Assembly: GCF_013415305.1 (NCBI RefSeq)
Contig: NZ_JACBXU010000001.1
Span: 62,001-126,000 of the forward strand
DNA length: 64,000 nucleotides
Origin: Pantoea sp. WMus005
GTDB lineage: Bacteria > Pseudomonadota > Gammaproteobacteria > Enterobacterales > Enterobacteriaceae
Reading direction: 5' to 3'
In this document: in pieces, positions 25,795-34,550 of the stretch
Layout: each line of letters begins with the position of its first letter
How positions within the stretch are numbered: the first letter of the stretch is position 1
Notes under the pieces: model-generated
What the model was told of the DNA's origin: nothing
The model's input: the letters and a program-made list of their open reading frames with translations, nothing else
The model's database searches: none
Made by a program: the position numbers and the translations under genes

Positions 25795-26419
25795 GAAACG
25801 CGTACTCTTTGCTCTGTTAATGGTATTAAGTCCGGCTGTGCTGGCGCATCCTCACAGCTTTATCGATATGAAAACGGAACTGGTCGTGCAGGGTGATACG
25901 TTTACCGGGTTAAAGATGATCTGGACGATGGATGAGATTACCTCCGCCGATCTGCTGTATGACGCGGGCGATGCAAAACCTGGCAGCGTGGTGTGGAAAA
26001 AGCTGGCAGCGGGCGTGATGGCGAACGTATTGGGCCAGCACTACTTTTCTGAAATCTGGCATAACCAACAGCGGGTAAAGTTTTTGAATCTGCCAACGGA
26101 ATACAACCTTTCGCGTAACGGCCACAAAGCGGTGCTGGAATTCATTCTGCCGCTGGCGGAACCCCCGAAGCTGACCGGCCAGCGCTTTGAGATCCTGACC
26201 TTTGATCCCACCTATTTCGTCGATATGTTCTACGACAATTCCGGCGCGTTGACGCTGCCACCGTCGCTTCAGACGCGCTGCCAGTTTGCCCTTAATACGC
26301 CAAAGCCCAACGACTCACTGAAGCAATATGCGCTATCGCTGGATAAAGCGGACGCCCCGGCGGAGGAGATGGATCTGGGTCGCCAGTTCGCTCAGACGGT
26401 GGTGCTGACATGTCAGTGA
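25793..26419 (+). CDS. ZevA-like periplasmic metal-binding protein (DUF1007)
   Basis: A 208-residue exported protein with signal peptide MKRVLFALLMVLSPAVLA, cleaved before HPHSF. The HPHSFIDMKTELV start of the mature protein is typical of DUF1007 proteins and provides histidines for metal binding. The gene overlaps the downstream permease by 10 bp. In Haemophilus influenzae the same pair, ZevA-ZevB, is required for growth at low zinc; elsewhere the permease is annotated as nickel/cobalt. A Zur-like box here favours zinc. No Shine-Dalgarno is visible before the ATG. Confidence 0.82.
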   Translation: MKRVLFALLMVLSPAVLAHPHSFIDMKTELVVQGDTFTGLKMIWTMDEITSADLLYDAGDAKPGSVVWKKLAAGVMANVLGQHYFSEIWHNQQRVKFLNLPTEYNLSRNGHKAVLEFILPLAEPPKLTGQRFEILTFDPTYFVDMFYDNSGALTLPPSLQTRCQFALNTPKPNDSLKQYALSLDKADAPAEEMDLGRQFAQTVVLTCQ

Positions 26420-27390
26420 TCTCCACACCCTTACGGGCCACCCGACTCTGGCCATTCTGGCTGATGGCAGGACTCTTCCTCGGCGGTGCGCTGCTGGTCT
26501 GGCTTTACTGGTCGCAGATTCTGCTGCAGAGCGTGCTGTGGCAAAAAGACCTGCACCGGCAGATGACCCAGCTATTACAGCAGGTGGCGGAGCAGCCACA
26601 CAAGGCTGGCCTCTCGCTGGTGATTTTCAGCCTGCTGTATGGCGTATTACACGCGCTGGGTCCGGGCCACGGTAAAGTCGTCATCGCAACGTTTCTGGCG
26701 ACCCATCCGAGCCGCGTCAGAACCAGCATCAGGCTGACGCTGCTTGCCTCATTGCTGCAGGGCTCGGTTGCGATTGTGCTGGTCACGGTGATGCTGGTGC
26801 TGCTGAAAACCTCATCGCGCCAGCTGCATCTCAGCAGCTTCTGGCTGGAGAAGGGCAGTTATTTGCTGGTGATAGGGCTGGGCCTGATGATTGGGTATCG
26901 GGCGTTGCGTGCGTTGTGGCGGGCATTGCGTCCACGGCAAACCCTGGCTTTTCGTGCTTTCAGGCCGCAGCATCAGCACGATGAGCAGTGCGGCTGCGGA
27001 CACGCACACCTGCCGACGCCGCAGCAGATGAGTGGCAACGTCAGCGGGAGAACCCAGCTGCTGGTGGTGGTGTCGATGGGCTTACGTCCCTGTTCCGGCG
27101 CAATTATGATGCTGCTATTTTCCAAAGTCATTGGTGTTTATGGCTGGGGCATTCTCTCTGCTGCCGTAATGGCGGCCGGCACAGCACTGACCATTTCGGC
27201 GATTGGTCTGCTGGTGCAGCAGGCGCGCTCGGTCGCACAGCGGCTGGCACAGCCTGGTGCTGCCCCAGGCATCACGCGACTGCTGATGCCAGTGCTGGCG
27301 TTAACCGGCAGCCTGATTTTAATCGTGGCGGGTATCGCATTATGGCAGTCAGCGCAGCTGACGCTCGGCGGCGGAATTCGACCTTTCTGA
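26410..27390 (+). CDS. ZevB-like inner-membrane metal permease (NicO/RcnA superfamily)
   Basis: A 326-residue membrane protein with about 6-7 hydrophobic segments. The metal-transport motif LHALGPGHGK (His81, His87) is in the first conserved helix pair. A cytoplasmic loop at residues 188-200 is packed with ligands (H188, H190, D191, E192, C194, C196, H198, H200). A second motif SMGLRPCSGAIMML follows. It is coupled to the upstream DUF1007 gene. Whether it imports zinc or exports nickel/cobalt cannot be settled from sequence, though the Zur-like box upstream argues for zinc import. Confidence 0.85.
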   Translation: MSVISTPLRATRLWPFWLMAGLFLGGALLVWLYWSQILLQSVLWQKDLHRQMTQLLQQVAEQPHKAGLSLVIFSLLYGVLHALGPGHGKVVIATFLATHPSRVRTSIRLTLLASLLQGSVAIVLVTVMLVLLKTSSRQLHLSSFWLEKGSYLLVIGLGLMIGYRALRALWRALRPRQTLAFRAFRPQHQHDEQCGCGHAHLPTPQQMSGNVSGRTQLLVVVSMGLRPCSGAIMMLLFSKVIGVYGWGILSAAVMAAGTALTISAIGLLVQQARSVAQRLAQPGAAPGITRLLMPVLALTGSLILIVAGIALWQSAQLTLGGGIRPF

Positions 27391-27395
27391 ATAAA

Positions 27396-27438
27396 AGCGC
27401 AGCGGAAATAAAATTGCCGCTGCGCTCTTCTCTTCTTT
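27396..27438 (+). terminator. Terminator after the zevAB-like pair
   Basis: AGCGCAGCGG and CCGCTGCGCT form a perfect 10-bp stem with an 11-nt loop, followed by the pyrimidine tract CTTCTCTTCTTT, 5 bp after the permease stop. Confidence 0.8.
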
Positions 27439-27593
27439 AATTATCTTTAAATTCACCTCTTTAATTTTTCTCTGCGTAGTTTAGTGGAGAAATAACATTT
27501 CCCTGTCTACGCTGTTAATACCAAAACGGCATTCCGCCGTCGGAATGATAAAAGATCAAGACAGCTTTCTGTTTATTGCGAGGAGTATATTTC

Positions 27594-28607
27594 ATGGCTG
27601 ATACCCGTATTAATAATGGCTACACCGAAACGCTGGCGACCGGACCCGCTGGATTACCGCTGAAGCGTATTTCATGGAGCGCCGTGTTTGCTGGTGTTAT
27701 TTGTGCCTTAATCGTTCATATCATTCTGACGCTGCTGGGAACCGCTATTGGTGCCACCACCATTGATCCAATGAAAGAACAGAATCCTCTTGACGGCCTT
27801 GGCACTGGCGCAATGGTCTGGACGGCCATTGAAATGCTGGTTGCGATGGCGGCAGGGAGTTATGTTGCTGGTCGACTGGCTCAGCGCGAAGGCGCACTGC
27901 ACGGCTTACTGATGTTTGGCCTTAGCACAATTTTCACTATTTATCTGGCTATTACGCTGGCAACCAGTGTATTAGGTGGCGCGATGAATATTGTGGGTTC
28001 AGGTTTCCAGGCGCTGGGTAGTGGTATTTCCGCTGCTGCGCCTTCGGTTACTCAAATGGCAAAACAAAAACTGCAGGAGAATAATATTAATTTAGATAAC
28101 CTGCAGAATGAACTGGAAACGACATTACGTCAGACCGGAAAACCGGAATTACAGCCTGAGAATTTGAAGCAGGACGCAAATAAAGAAGCGCAGAATGCAG
28201 AAAACCAGGCTAACAATACTGCGAACCATCCGCAGACAGCCGATACCGATCTGACGAACTGGGTGAAAGGGGTGATGGATCGTCATTCCGATACCCTGCA
28301 GGCTGCCGATCGTGATGCGCTGAAAAATATTATCAAAGCGCGTACCGGTAAAAGCGATCAGGAAGTGGATCAGATTGTTGCCAAAACTGAGCAGAGCTAT
28401 CAGCAGGCCGTTCAGAAGTATCAGGAACTGAAACAGCAGGCTGAACAGAAAGCGCGTGAAGCTGGTGAGAAAGCCGCTGCTGCAACCGCTAAAGCGAGCT
28501 GGTATGCCCTGATTCTGATGATTATCGAAGCCGTACTGGCCGGTGTGATGGGTATGGTAGGTCGTCGTACTCAGCCCCGTCAGGTGCTGACACACGAACG
28601 TCGTTAA
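27594..28607 (+). CDS. Membrane protein of unknown function with coiled-coil middle
   Basis: I do not recognise a characterised function. The 337 residues contain an N-terminal block of three hydrophobic segments (about 27-48, 78-98 and 103-126), a Gly/Ala-rich linker, then a long polar helical region (about 150-300) rich in Gln, Asn, Lys and Ala. A final hydrophobic segment (about 300-322) precedes a basic tail. The helical repeats resemble LEA-like or stress-type envelope proteins, and homologues are often labelled YrzE- or PhnA-like. The ATG at 27594 has AGGAG eight bases upstream. Monocistronic between two terminators. Confidence 0.8.
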   Translation: MADTRINNGYTETLATGPAGLPLKRISWSAVFAGVICALIVHIILTLLGTAIGATTIDPMKEQNPLDGLGTGAMVWTAIEMLVAMAAGSYVAGRLAQREGALHGLLMFGLSTIFTIYLAITLATSVLGGAMNIVGSGFQALGSGISAAAPSVTQMAKQKLQENNINLDNLQNELETTLRQTGKPELQPENLKQDANKEAQNAENQANNTANHPQTADTDLTNWVKGVMDRHSDTLQAADRDALKNIIKARTGKSDQEVDQIVAKTEQSYQQAVQKYQELKQQAEQKAREAGEKAAAATAKASWYALILMIIEAVLAGVMGMVGRRTQPRQVLTHERR

Positions 28608-28630
28608 TCATCACTGAATGACAGGCAACA

Positions 28631-28658
28631 AAAAAGGCGGCTGATAAGCCGCCTTTTT
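28631..28658. terminator. Bidirectional terminator
   Basis: AAAAAGGCGGCT/AGCCGCCTTTTT, a perfect 12-bp stem with GATA loop and A/T tracts on both sides. It serves the membrane protein gene on + and suhB on -. Confidence 0.92.
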
Positions 28659-28670
28659 CTGTACTGAAAC

Positions 28671-29474
28671 TTAGCGTTTTAACGCTTCGCTCAGCTCATC
28701 ACGCATGTTTGAGAGCATCGCTTTCACCACACGTGGGTTACCTGCGACCAGGTTGCCTGACAGCAGATAGCCGTGGTTACCGGTGAAGTCAGTGACCAGA
28801 CCGCCCGCTTCGCGAACCAGCAGTTCACCCGCCGCAAAATCCCACGGCTTCAGGCCAATCTCAAAATAGCCGTCAACGCGACCCGCAGCCACATAGGCCA
28901 GATCCAGCGCAGCAGAACCGGTGCGACGGAAATCAGCACACTGAGTAAAGAGTTTGGTCATGATGTTCATATAAGCAGGCGCGTGCTGCTTCATTTTGAA
29001 TGGGAAGCCGGTGGCCAGAACAGTGCCATCCAGATCGCGTGCTGTGCTGCCACGCAGACGATAGCCATTCAGCTGCGCGCCCTGACCACGTGAAGAGGTG
29101 AACAGTTCATTGCGCATAGGATCGTAAACGACGGCGACTTCAGTGCGGCCTTTGATGCGCACAGCGATTGAAACGGCAAAGTGAGGTAAACGTTTGATGA
29201 AGTTAGACGTGCCATCCAGCGGATCGATAACCCATTGAACGTCCTGATCTTCGCCCGCCAGCTCACCGCTTTCTTCAGTGATGATGGTGTGTTTCGGGTA
29301 AGATTTATGAATGATTTCGATAATCAGGCGTTCTGCTTCGCGGTCAACATTGGTTACGAAGTCGTTGCTGCCTTTCTGGCTGGCTTCGACGGCGTCCGGG
29401 GTTTCATAATATTTGGCAATTAAATTTCCGGCCTTGCGCGCTGCGCGCACGGCAATGTTGAGCATTGGATGCAT
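28671..29474 (-). CDS. suhB: SuhB, inositol monophosphatase family / rRNA antitermination factor
   Basis: A 267-residue protein, E. coli length, of the lithium-sensitive phosphatase family. Metal-binding motifs EES and WVIDPLDGTSNF, and the late GLKPWDFAAGELLVREAGG, are intact. In E. coli SuhB is also a component of the rRNA antitermination complex and helps rRNA folding. It is divergent from trmJ, 132 bp apart, the conserved arrangement. Confidence 0.97.
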   Translation of the reverse strand: MHPMLNIAVRAARKAGNLIAKYYETPDAVEASQKGSNDFVTNVDREAERLIIEIIHKSYPKHTIITEESGELAGEDQDVQWVIDPLDGTSNFIKRLPHFAVSIAVRIKGRTEVAVVYDPMRNELFTSSRGQGAQLNGYRLRGSTARDLDGTVLATGFPFKMKQHAPAYMNIMTKLFTQCADFRRTGSAALDLAYVAAGRVDGYFEIGLKPWDFAAGELLVREAGGLVTDFTGNHGYLLSGNLVAGNPRVVKAMLSNMRDELSEALKR

Positions 29475-29606
29475 CGGTATCTCTCGCTGGATGTTAAAGA
29501 ACGGGGAAAACGGCGCGGAGTATAGCAGCGTGTTCGGTAAATGTCCTGCTTTATGTTAAGATTCTCTCTACTGATTTTACTGACCCGTTTCTGAGTATCC
29601 CTAATC

Positions 29607-30359
29607 ATGTTGCAAAATATTCGTATCGTGCTGGTCGAGACTTCTCATACCGGTAACATGGGCTCCGTTGCGCGCGCCATGAAAACCATGGGCTTAACGA
29701 ACCTCTATCTGGTGAATCCACTGGTCAAGCCTGACTCACAGGCGATCTCTCTGGCTGCCGGTGCCAGTGACGTTATCGGCGAAGCAAAAATCGTCGACTC
29801 ACTGGATGAAGCTATCGCCGGATGCAGCCTGGTGGTCGGCACCAGCGCACGTTCCCGTTCGCTGCCCTGGCCGATGCTGGATGCGCGTGAATGCGGCGTG
29901 AAAAGCGTGGAAGAGGGCCAGCAGGCTCCGGTCGCGCTGGTTTTTGGTCGTGAACGCGTCGGCCTGACCAATGAAGAGTTGCAGAAGTGTCACTATCACG
30001 TCGCGATTCAGGCCAATCCCGAATACAGCTCACTGAACCTGGCAATGGCGGTGCAGATTATCGCCTATGAAGTACGCATGGCATGGTTGCAGTCGCAGGA
30101 ACAGGCCAGCCCGGCACCGAAGTATGACGAGTCACCTTATCCGCTGGTGGATGACCTTGAGCGCTTCTATCAGCATATGGAAAAAATGATGCTGAACAGC
30201 GGCTTTATCCGCGAAGCCAATCCGGGCCAGGTGATGAGCAAACTGCGTCGTCTTTACACCCGTGCGCGCCCGGAACGCGACGAACTCAACATCCTGCGCG
30301 GCATGCTTTCGTCGTTTGAAAAGCGTAAAAACGAGAAAAAAGAAGAAGATAATAGTTGA
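29607..30359 (+). CDS. trmJ: tRNA (cytidine/uridine-2'-O-)-methyltransferase TrmJ
   Basis: A 250-residue SPOUT methyltransferase that 2'-O-methylates position 32 of several tRNAs. The N-terminal segment [22 protein letters not shown] and the knot motifs [14 protein letters not shown] and [11 protein letters not shown] are present, followed by a C-terminal dimerisation tail. It is cotranscribed or adjacent upstream of iscR, as in E. coli. Its last three codons form part of the first IscR-like repeat. Confidence 0.96.
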   Translation: MLQNIRIVLVETSHTGNMGSVARAMKTMGLTNLYLVNPLVKPDSQAISLAAGASDVIGEAKIVDSLDEAIAGCSLVVGTSARSRSLPWPMLDARECGVKSVEEGQQAPVALVFGRERVGLTNEELQKCHYHVAIQANPEYSSLNLAMAVQIIAYEVRMAWLQSQEQASPAPKYDESPYPLVDDLERFYQHMEKMMLNSGFIREANPGQVMSKLRRLYTRARPERDELNILRGMLSSFEKRKNEKKEEDNS

Positions 30360-30426
30360 GTAAATTACCAGGTTAAATACCTGACTAATTTACCAGGTTA
30401 AATAGTTGACCAAATTACTCGGGAAT
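30352..30426 (+). promoter_or_regulatory. Three abutting 25-bp IscR type 1-like sites upstream of iscR
   Basis: Three 25-bp elements lie head to tail: 30352-30376 (ATAGTTGAG...), 30377-30401 (ATACCTGAC...) and 30402-30426 (ATAGTTGAC...). By eye they match the type 1 consensus (left half ATASYYGACTR) at about 19, 20 and 22 of 25 positions. TTGACC in the third could also be the -35 box. [2Fe-2S]-IscR represses its own promoter through type 1 sites in E. coli. The first element overlaps the trmJ stop codon. Confidence 0.82.
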
Positions 30427-30489
30427 GGCAGACTTCAGAGCATCTGTTGCTAATCTTCCGCTATCCGGACGCTATTGAGGTCGTACGCT

Positions 30490-30987
30490 ATGAGACTGAC
30501 ATCCAAAGGACGTTATGCCGTTACTGCAATGCTGGACGTTGCCCTTCATTCCAATGAAGGCCCTGTCCCCCTGGCAGATATTTCCGAGCGTCAGGGCATC
30601 TCGCTCTCCTATCTGGAGCAGTTATTCTCCCGACTGCGTAAAAATGGTCTGGTTTCCAGCGTACGTGGTCCCGGCGGCGGTTATCTGTTGGGTAAAGAGT
30701 CAAACACCATCTCTGTTGGTGAAGTGATCACCGCCGTGGATGAGTCCGTTGATGCCACCAAATGCCAGGGCAAAGAAGGCTGCCAGGGCGGCGAACGTTG
30801 CCTGACTCATGTGCTGTGGCGCGATTTGAGCGTGCGCATCAGTGAGTTCCTGAACAATATTACGCTGGCTGAGCTGGTGAATAATCAGGAGATCCTGGAC
30901 GTGGCCGATCGTCAGAATGCGATCGATAATCGCCGCTTCCAGAGCCCGCGTTCGCAGGAAATTAACATTAACCAGCGCGCCTCGTAA
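30490..30987 (+). CDS. iscR: Iron-sulfur cluster regulator IscR
   Basis: A 165-residue Rrf2-family regulator. A winged helix-turn-helix occupies residues 1-80, and the [2Fe-2S] ligands Cys92, Cys98, Cys104 and His107 are all present in [17 protein letters not shown]. It senses Fe-S status and represses the isc promoter in holo form; apo-IscR activates suf. The ATG at 30490 ([11 protein letters not shown]) has GAGG nine bases upstream, while an earlier in-frame start adds five unconserved residues. First gene of the shortened isc locus. Confidence 0.96.
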   Translation: MRLTSKGRYAVTAMLDVALHSNEGPVPLADISERQGISLSYLEQLFSRLRKNGLVSSVRGPGGGYLLGKESNTISVGEVITAVDESVDATKCQGKEGCQGGERCLTHVLWRDLSVRISEFLNNITLAELVNNQEILDVADRQNAIDNRRFQSPRSQEININQRAS

Positions 30988-31075
30988 TCCCCGCTGTTCC
31001 GGCCCTTACTGCTAACGCGGTCAGGGCTGAATCTGCTATAAAGACGTATGATTTTTTATACGGAGCTGTAGCGCA

Positions 31076-32236
31076 ATGAAATTACCGATTTACCTGGATT
31101 ACGCCGCCACCACGCCGGCCGATCCGCGTGTGGCCAGCAAAATGATGCAGTTTCTGACGCTGGATGGCACGTTCGGTAATCCGGCCTCGCGATCGCACCG
31201 TTTTGGCTGGCAGTCTGAAGAGGCGGTGGATGTTGCCCGCAATCAGATCGCCGAACTGGTTAACGCTGATCCGCGCGAAATCGTCTTTACCTCTGGCGCC
31301 ACCGAATCCGATAACCTCGCGATTAAAGGCGCGGCTCACGCCCATCAGGCGCGCGGCAAACATATCATCACCAGCCAGACAGAACACAAAGCGGTGCTCG
31401 ACAGCTGTCAGCAACTGGAGCGCGAAGGCTTTAATGTCACGTATCTGACGCCAGCGGCAAACGGCATTATCTCGCCTGACCAGCTGCGTGCGGCGCTGCG
31501 CGACGACACGATTTTAGTCACCCTGATGCACGTGAATAACGAAACCGGGGTGATTCAGGATATCGCCGCTTTTGGCGAACTCTGCCGTGAGCGTGAGATT
31601 CTGTTCCATGTAGATGCTACCCAGAGCGTTGGCAAACTGCCTGTCGATCTCAGCCAGTTACCGGTCGATTTGATGTCCTTTTCCGCCCACAAACTCTATG
31701 GCCCTAAAGGTATCGGCGCGCTCTATGTACGGCGTAAACCGCGCGTGCAGATCGCGGCGCAGATCCACGGCGGCGGGCATGAGCGCGGGATGCGCTCCGG
31801 CACCTTGCCGGTGCATCAGATTGTCGGCATGGGTGAAGCCTATCGCATCGCAGCAGAAGAGCGTGAAACCGATATGGCGCGGTTGAAGGCTCTGAGCGAT
31901 CGTCTGTGGCTGGGCATCAGCACACTGCCGGGCATCACCCTCAATGGCGATCACAACCTGCGCGCGCCCAACATTCTTAACCTCAGTTTCGCTGACGTTG
32001 AGGGCGAATCACTGATTATGGCGCTGAAAGACCTGGCGCTCTCTTCCGGCTCGGCCTGTACCTCCGCCAGCCTGGAACCTTCATATGTCCTGCGTGCGCT
32101 GGGCCTGAGTGAAGAGCTGGCCCACAGTTCGCTGCGTTTCTCACTGGGACGCTTCACGACTGAAGAAGAGATCGATTACGCCATTACACTGGTGCAGAAA
32201 TCGGTGACCCGTCTGCGGGCCTTAATGAAATCCTGA
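31076..32236 (+). CDS. iscS: Cysteine desulfurase IscS with shortened C-terminus
   Basis: A 386-residue PLP enzyme that takes sulfur from cysteine as a persulfide for tRNA thiolation, thiamine, molybdopterin and Fe-S assembly. Residue numbering equals E. coli IscS up to about 380: PLP Lys206 in [12 protein letters not shown] and persulfide Cys328 in [10 protein letters not shown]. The E. coli protein continues to 404 with a conserved tail ending in SIEWAHH; here it stops after RLRALMKS. That tail is used to bind the scaffold IscU, and the iscU gene is also absent downstream. No frameshift remnant of the tail was seen. Confidence 0.93.
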   Translation: MKLPIYLDYAATTPADPRVASKMMQFLTLDGTFGNPASRSHRFGWQSEEAVDVARNQIAELVNADPREIVFTSGATESDNLAIKGAAHAHQARGKHIITSQTEHKAVLDSCQQLEREGFNVTYLTPAANGIISPDQLRAALRDDTILVTLMHVNNETGVIQDIAAFGELCREREILFHVDATQSVGKLPVDLSQLPVDLMSFSAHKLYGPKGIGALYVRRKPRVQIAAQIHGGGHERGMRSGTLPVHQIVGMGEAYRIAAEERETDMARLKALSDRLWLGISTLPGITLNGDHNLRAPNILNLSFADVEGESLIMALKDLALSSGSACTSASLEPSYVLRALGLSEELAHSSLRFSLGRFTTEEEIDYAITLVQKSVTRLRALMKS

Positions 32237-32397
32237 TACCCGGTTTTAGTCCGGAAATTGCGCCAATATGGGCACTTCTCTGGCAACGCCTGGCGGAATC
32301 TGTTATCAGGTCTCTCTGTGCACTACATTTAACATCTTATTAAAGCCGCTATAACAATCAGGCTGGATGAAACAGATAACGATTACGGAGCTTTTCG

Positions 32398-33684
32398 ATG
32401 ACCACACAACCGATGACTATTACGCTTAGCAGCCAGCCCGCCGATGCGCGCTGGGGCGATAAAGCGATTCTCAGCAGCAATGACAGCGGCATGACATTGC
32501 ACCTGACCGGCGCAGATGCGCTGAATACCATTCAGCGTGCGGCGCACAAAATTGACGGCCAGGGTATTCGCCATGTGGCGCTGACCGGCGAAGGCTGGCA
32601 CCTTGAGCAGTGCTGGGCATTCTGGCAGGGCTTCCGTGGCCCGAAAGGCCAGCGTCAGGTTGAATGGCCAGCGCTGGGCGAACATGAGCAGGCGGAGTTT
32701 GATCGCCGTCTGAAAATTATCGACTGGGTTCGCAACGTCATTAACCTGCCTGCAGAAGATCTGGGGCCGGAGCAGCTGGCGCACAATGCCGTCGATCTGA
32801 TCAGTGAAGTGGGCGGTGACGCCGTCAGCTATCGCATTACCAAAGGCGATGAATTGCGGGTGCAGGGCTACATGGGCCTGCACACCGTAGGACGCGGTTC
32901 GAATCGCCCGCCGGTCTATCTGGCGCTCGACTACAACCCGACAGGCGACGAGAATGCGCCGGTCTACGCCTGCCTGGTCGGAAAAGGCATCACCTTTGAT
33001 ACCGGCGGCTATAGCCTGAAGCAGAGTAGCTTCATGGACTCGATGAAGTCTGACATGGGCGGCGCAGCGACCGTTACGGGTGCACTGGCCATGGCGATTT
33101 CGCGCGGTCTCAACAAGCGCGTCAAACTCTATCTCTGCTGTGCCGATAACATGGTCAGCAGTAACGCCTTCAAGCTGGGCGACATCATTCGCTATCGCAA
33201 CGGTAAATCAGTGGAAGTGATGAATACCGACGCGGAAGGTCGCCTGGTTCTGGCTGACGGTTTAATCGACGCCAGCGAACAGAATCCGACGATGATCATC
33301 GACGCTGCAACGCTGACCGGCGCGGCTAAGACGGCGCTGGGCAATGATTACCATGCACTGTTCACCTTTGATGATGTGATGGCGCAGTCGCTGATGGGCA
33401 GTGCGGTAAGTGAGAACGAACCTTTCTGGCGTCTGCCGCTGGCTGAATTCCATCGCAGCCATCTGCCGTCTAACTTTGCCGATCTCAATAATATCGCCAG
33501 CCCGTCTCATGCGGCAGGTGCCAGCAGCGCAGCAGCGTTCCTGTCACACTTCGTTAGCAACTATCAGCAGGGCTGGCTGCACATCGACTGCTCCGCGACC
33601 TATCGCAAAGGCGCCGTTGATCAGTGGGCAGCGGGTGCAACAGGTCTTGGCGTGCGTACCCTTGCCAATCTGTTACTGAAATAA
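32398..33684 (+). CDS. pepB: Peptidase B (M17 leucyl aminopeptidase family)
   Basis: A 428-residue cytosolic aminopeptidase, one residue longer than E. coli PepB. The C-terminal catalytic domain has [15 protein letters not shown], the SDMGGAATV metal-ligand stretch and the family signature [10 protein letters not shown]. In E. coli pepB follows iscX at the end of the isc operon; here it follows iscS after 161 bp. That gap offers TATAAC as a possible -10, so it may have its own promoter. Confidence 0.96.
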   Translation: MTTQPMTITLSSQPADARWGDKAILSSNDSGMTLHLTGADALNTIQRAAHKIDGQGIRHVALTGEGWHLEQCWAFWQGFRGPKGQRQVEWPALGEHEQAEFDRRLKIIDWVRNVINLPAEDLGPEQLAHNAVDLISEVGGDAVSYRITKGDELRVQGYMGLHTVGRGSNRPPVYLALDYNPTGDENAPVYACLVGKGITFDTGGYSLKQSSFMDSMKSDMGGAATVTGALAMAISRGLNKRVKLYLCCADNMVSSNAFKLGDIIRYRNGKSVEVMNTDAEGRLVLADGLIDASEQNPTMIIDAATLTGAAKTALGNDYHALFTFDDVMAQSLMGSAVSENEPFWRLPLAEFHRSHLPSNFADLNNIASPSHAAGASSAAAFLSHFVSNYQQGWLHIDCSATYRKGAVDQWAAGATGLGVRTLANLLLK

Positions 33685-33745
33685 GCCGATTTCAGCGGTG
33701 GCTGATGCTGCCGCTGTACAAAAGGAAACCGTTCAGAGGGAAACT

Positions 33746-34510
33746 ATGAACCGTCTTGAAGAGGTGCTGAAGCTGGCGGCCACTGAGCCTGCCCATCGGC
33801 CGGAGTTTTTCCAGTTGCTGCTGGAATCTGACGTCTTTGTTCCAGGCGAAAGCACCACGCAACAGCTTGATGCCAGTACGCCCGTTGATCTGCAGCACTG
33901 GGAAAAAGAGGATGGCAGCAGCATCATTCCTTTCTTCACGTCAGAAGAGGCGATGAGTGAAGCGGTCAGCGGTGAGCAATCCTGGCTGCGTTTGCCCGTG
34001 CAGACGCTATTTGAGATGACACGCGGTGAGACGCTGTTCCTCAATCCCAAACTGCCTTCCGGCAAAGAATTTACGGCGGCTGAGATCACCCATCTGCTGG
34101 CCGAAGAAGGCAGTGCGCTAAGCCAGCAAACCGTGCTGGAAGGTGGACAATCCCTGCTGCTTTCTGAAGTGGCAGAACCGCCAGCGCAGATGATCGACTC
34201 GCTGACTCAGCTGTTCACTAAGCACAAGCAGGTGCGCCGCGCGTTTATCGCCAGCATTCGTGAGCGGGCCGATGAAGCGCCTAATCTGCTGATCGGCATT
34301 GAAGCGGACAGCAATATTGAGGCGATTATTCAGGCGGCGGGCAGTGTGGCAACGGATACACTGCCGGACGATGCGCCAGTAGATATCTGTGAAGTGACGC
34401 TGAACGATCGCGGCATCAGCCACTTCTTTACCGCCCACATCACGCCATTCTATGAACGTCGCTGGGGCAGTTTCCTGCGCGACTTCAAGGGCAGTGAGCG
34501 GATTATCTGA
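33746..34510 (+). CDS. sseB: SseB family protein
   Basis: A 254-residue cytosolic protein similar to E. coli SseB (enhanced serine sensitivity protein B, 258 residues). Conserved stretches include ATEPAHRPEFFQLLLES, DLQHWEKEDG, SEVAEPPAQMIDSL and the end FYERRWGSFLRDFKGSERII. Function is not established beyond the serine phenotype. The ATG at 33746 is chosen over an in-frame upstream ATG because GAGGG lies five bases before it and homologues start there. It follows pepB closely and ends at a bidirectional terminator. Confidence 0.93.
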   Translation: MNRLEEVLKLAATEPAHRPEFFQLLLESDVFVPGESTTQQLDASTPVDLQHWEKEDGSSIIPFFTSEEAMSEAVSGEQSWLRLPVQTLFEMTRGETLFLNPKLPSGKEFTAAEITHLLAEEGSALSQQTVLEGGQSLLLSEVAEPPAQMIDSLTQLFTKHKQVRRAFIASIRERADEAPNLLIGIEADSNIEAIIQAAGSVATDTLPDDAPVDICEVTLNDRGISHFFTAHITPFYERRWGSFLRDFKGSERII

Positions 34511-34518
34511 CGCACCCG

Positions 34519-34550
34519 AAAAACAGGCGGCTCATGGGCCGCCTGTTTTT
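34519..34550. terminator. Bidirectional terminator between sseB and sseA
   Basis: AAAAACAGGCGGC/GCCGCCTGTTTTT forms a 13-bp stem with loop TCATGG and tracts on both sides. Confidence 0.92.

Noticed and set aside
25793..27390. Calling the pair a nickel/cobalt exporter (RcnA) outright
   Set aside because: The DUF1007 partner and Zur-like box point to zinc instead; left as ZevAB-like without a firm substrate.
30352..30426. Short tandem repeats as a possible CRISPR array
   Set aside because: Three copies abut with no spacers and match IscR sites; no cas genes.
32237..32397. Remnants of iscU or iscX in the iscS-pepB gap
   Set aside because: All three forward frames were read by eye and no conserved motif was found; the gap looks like ordinary intergenic DNA.
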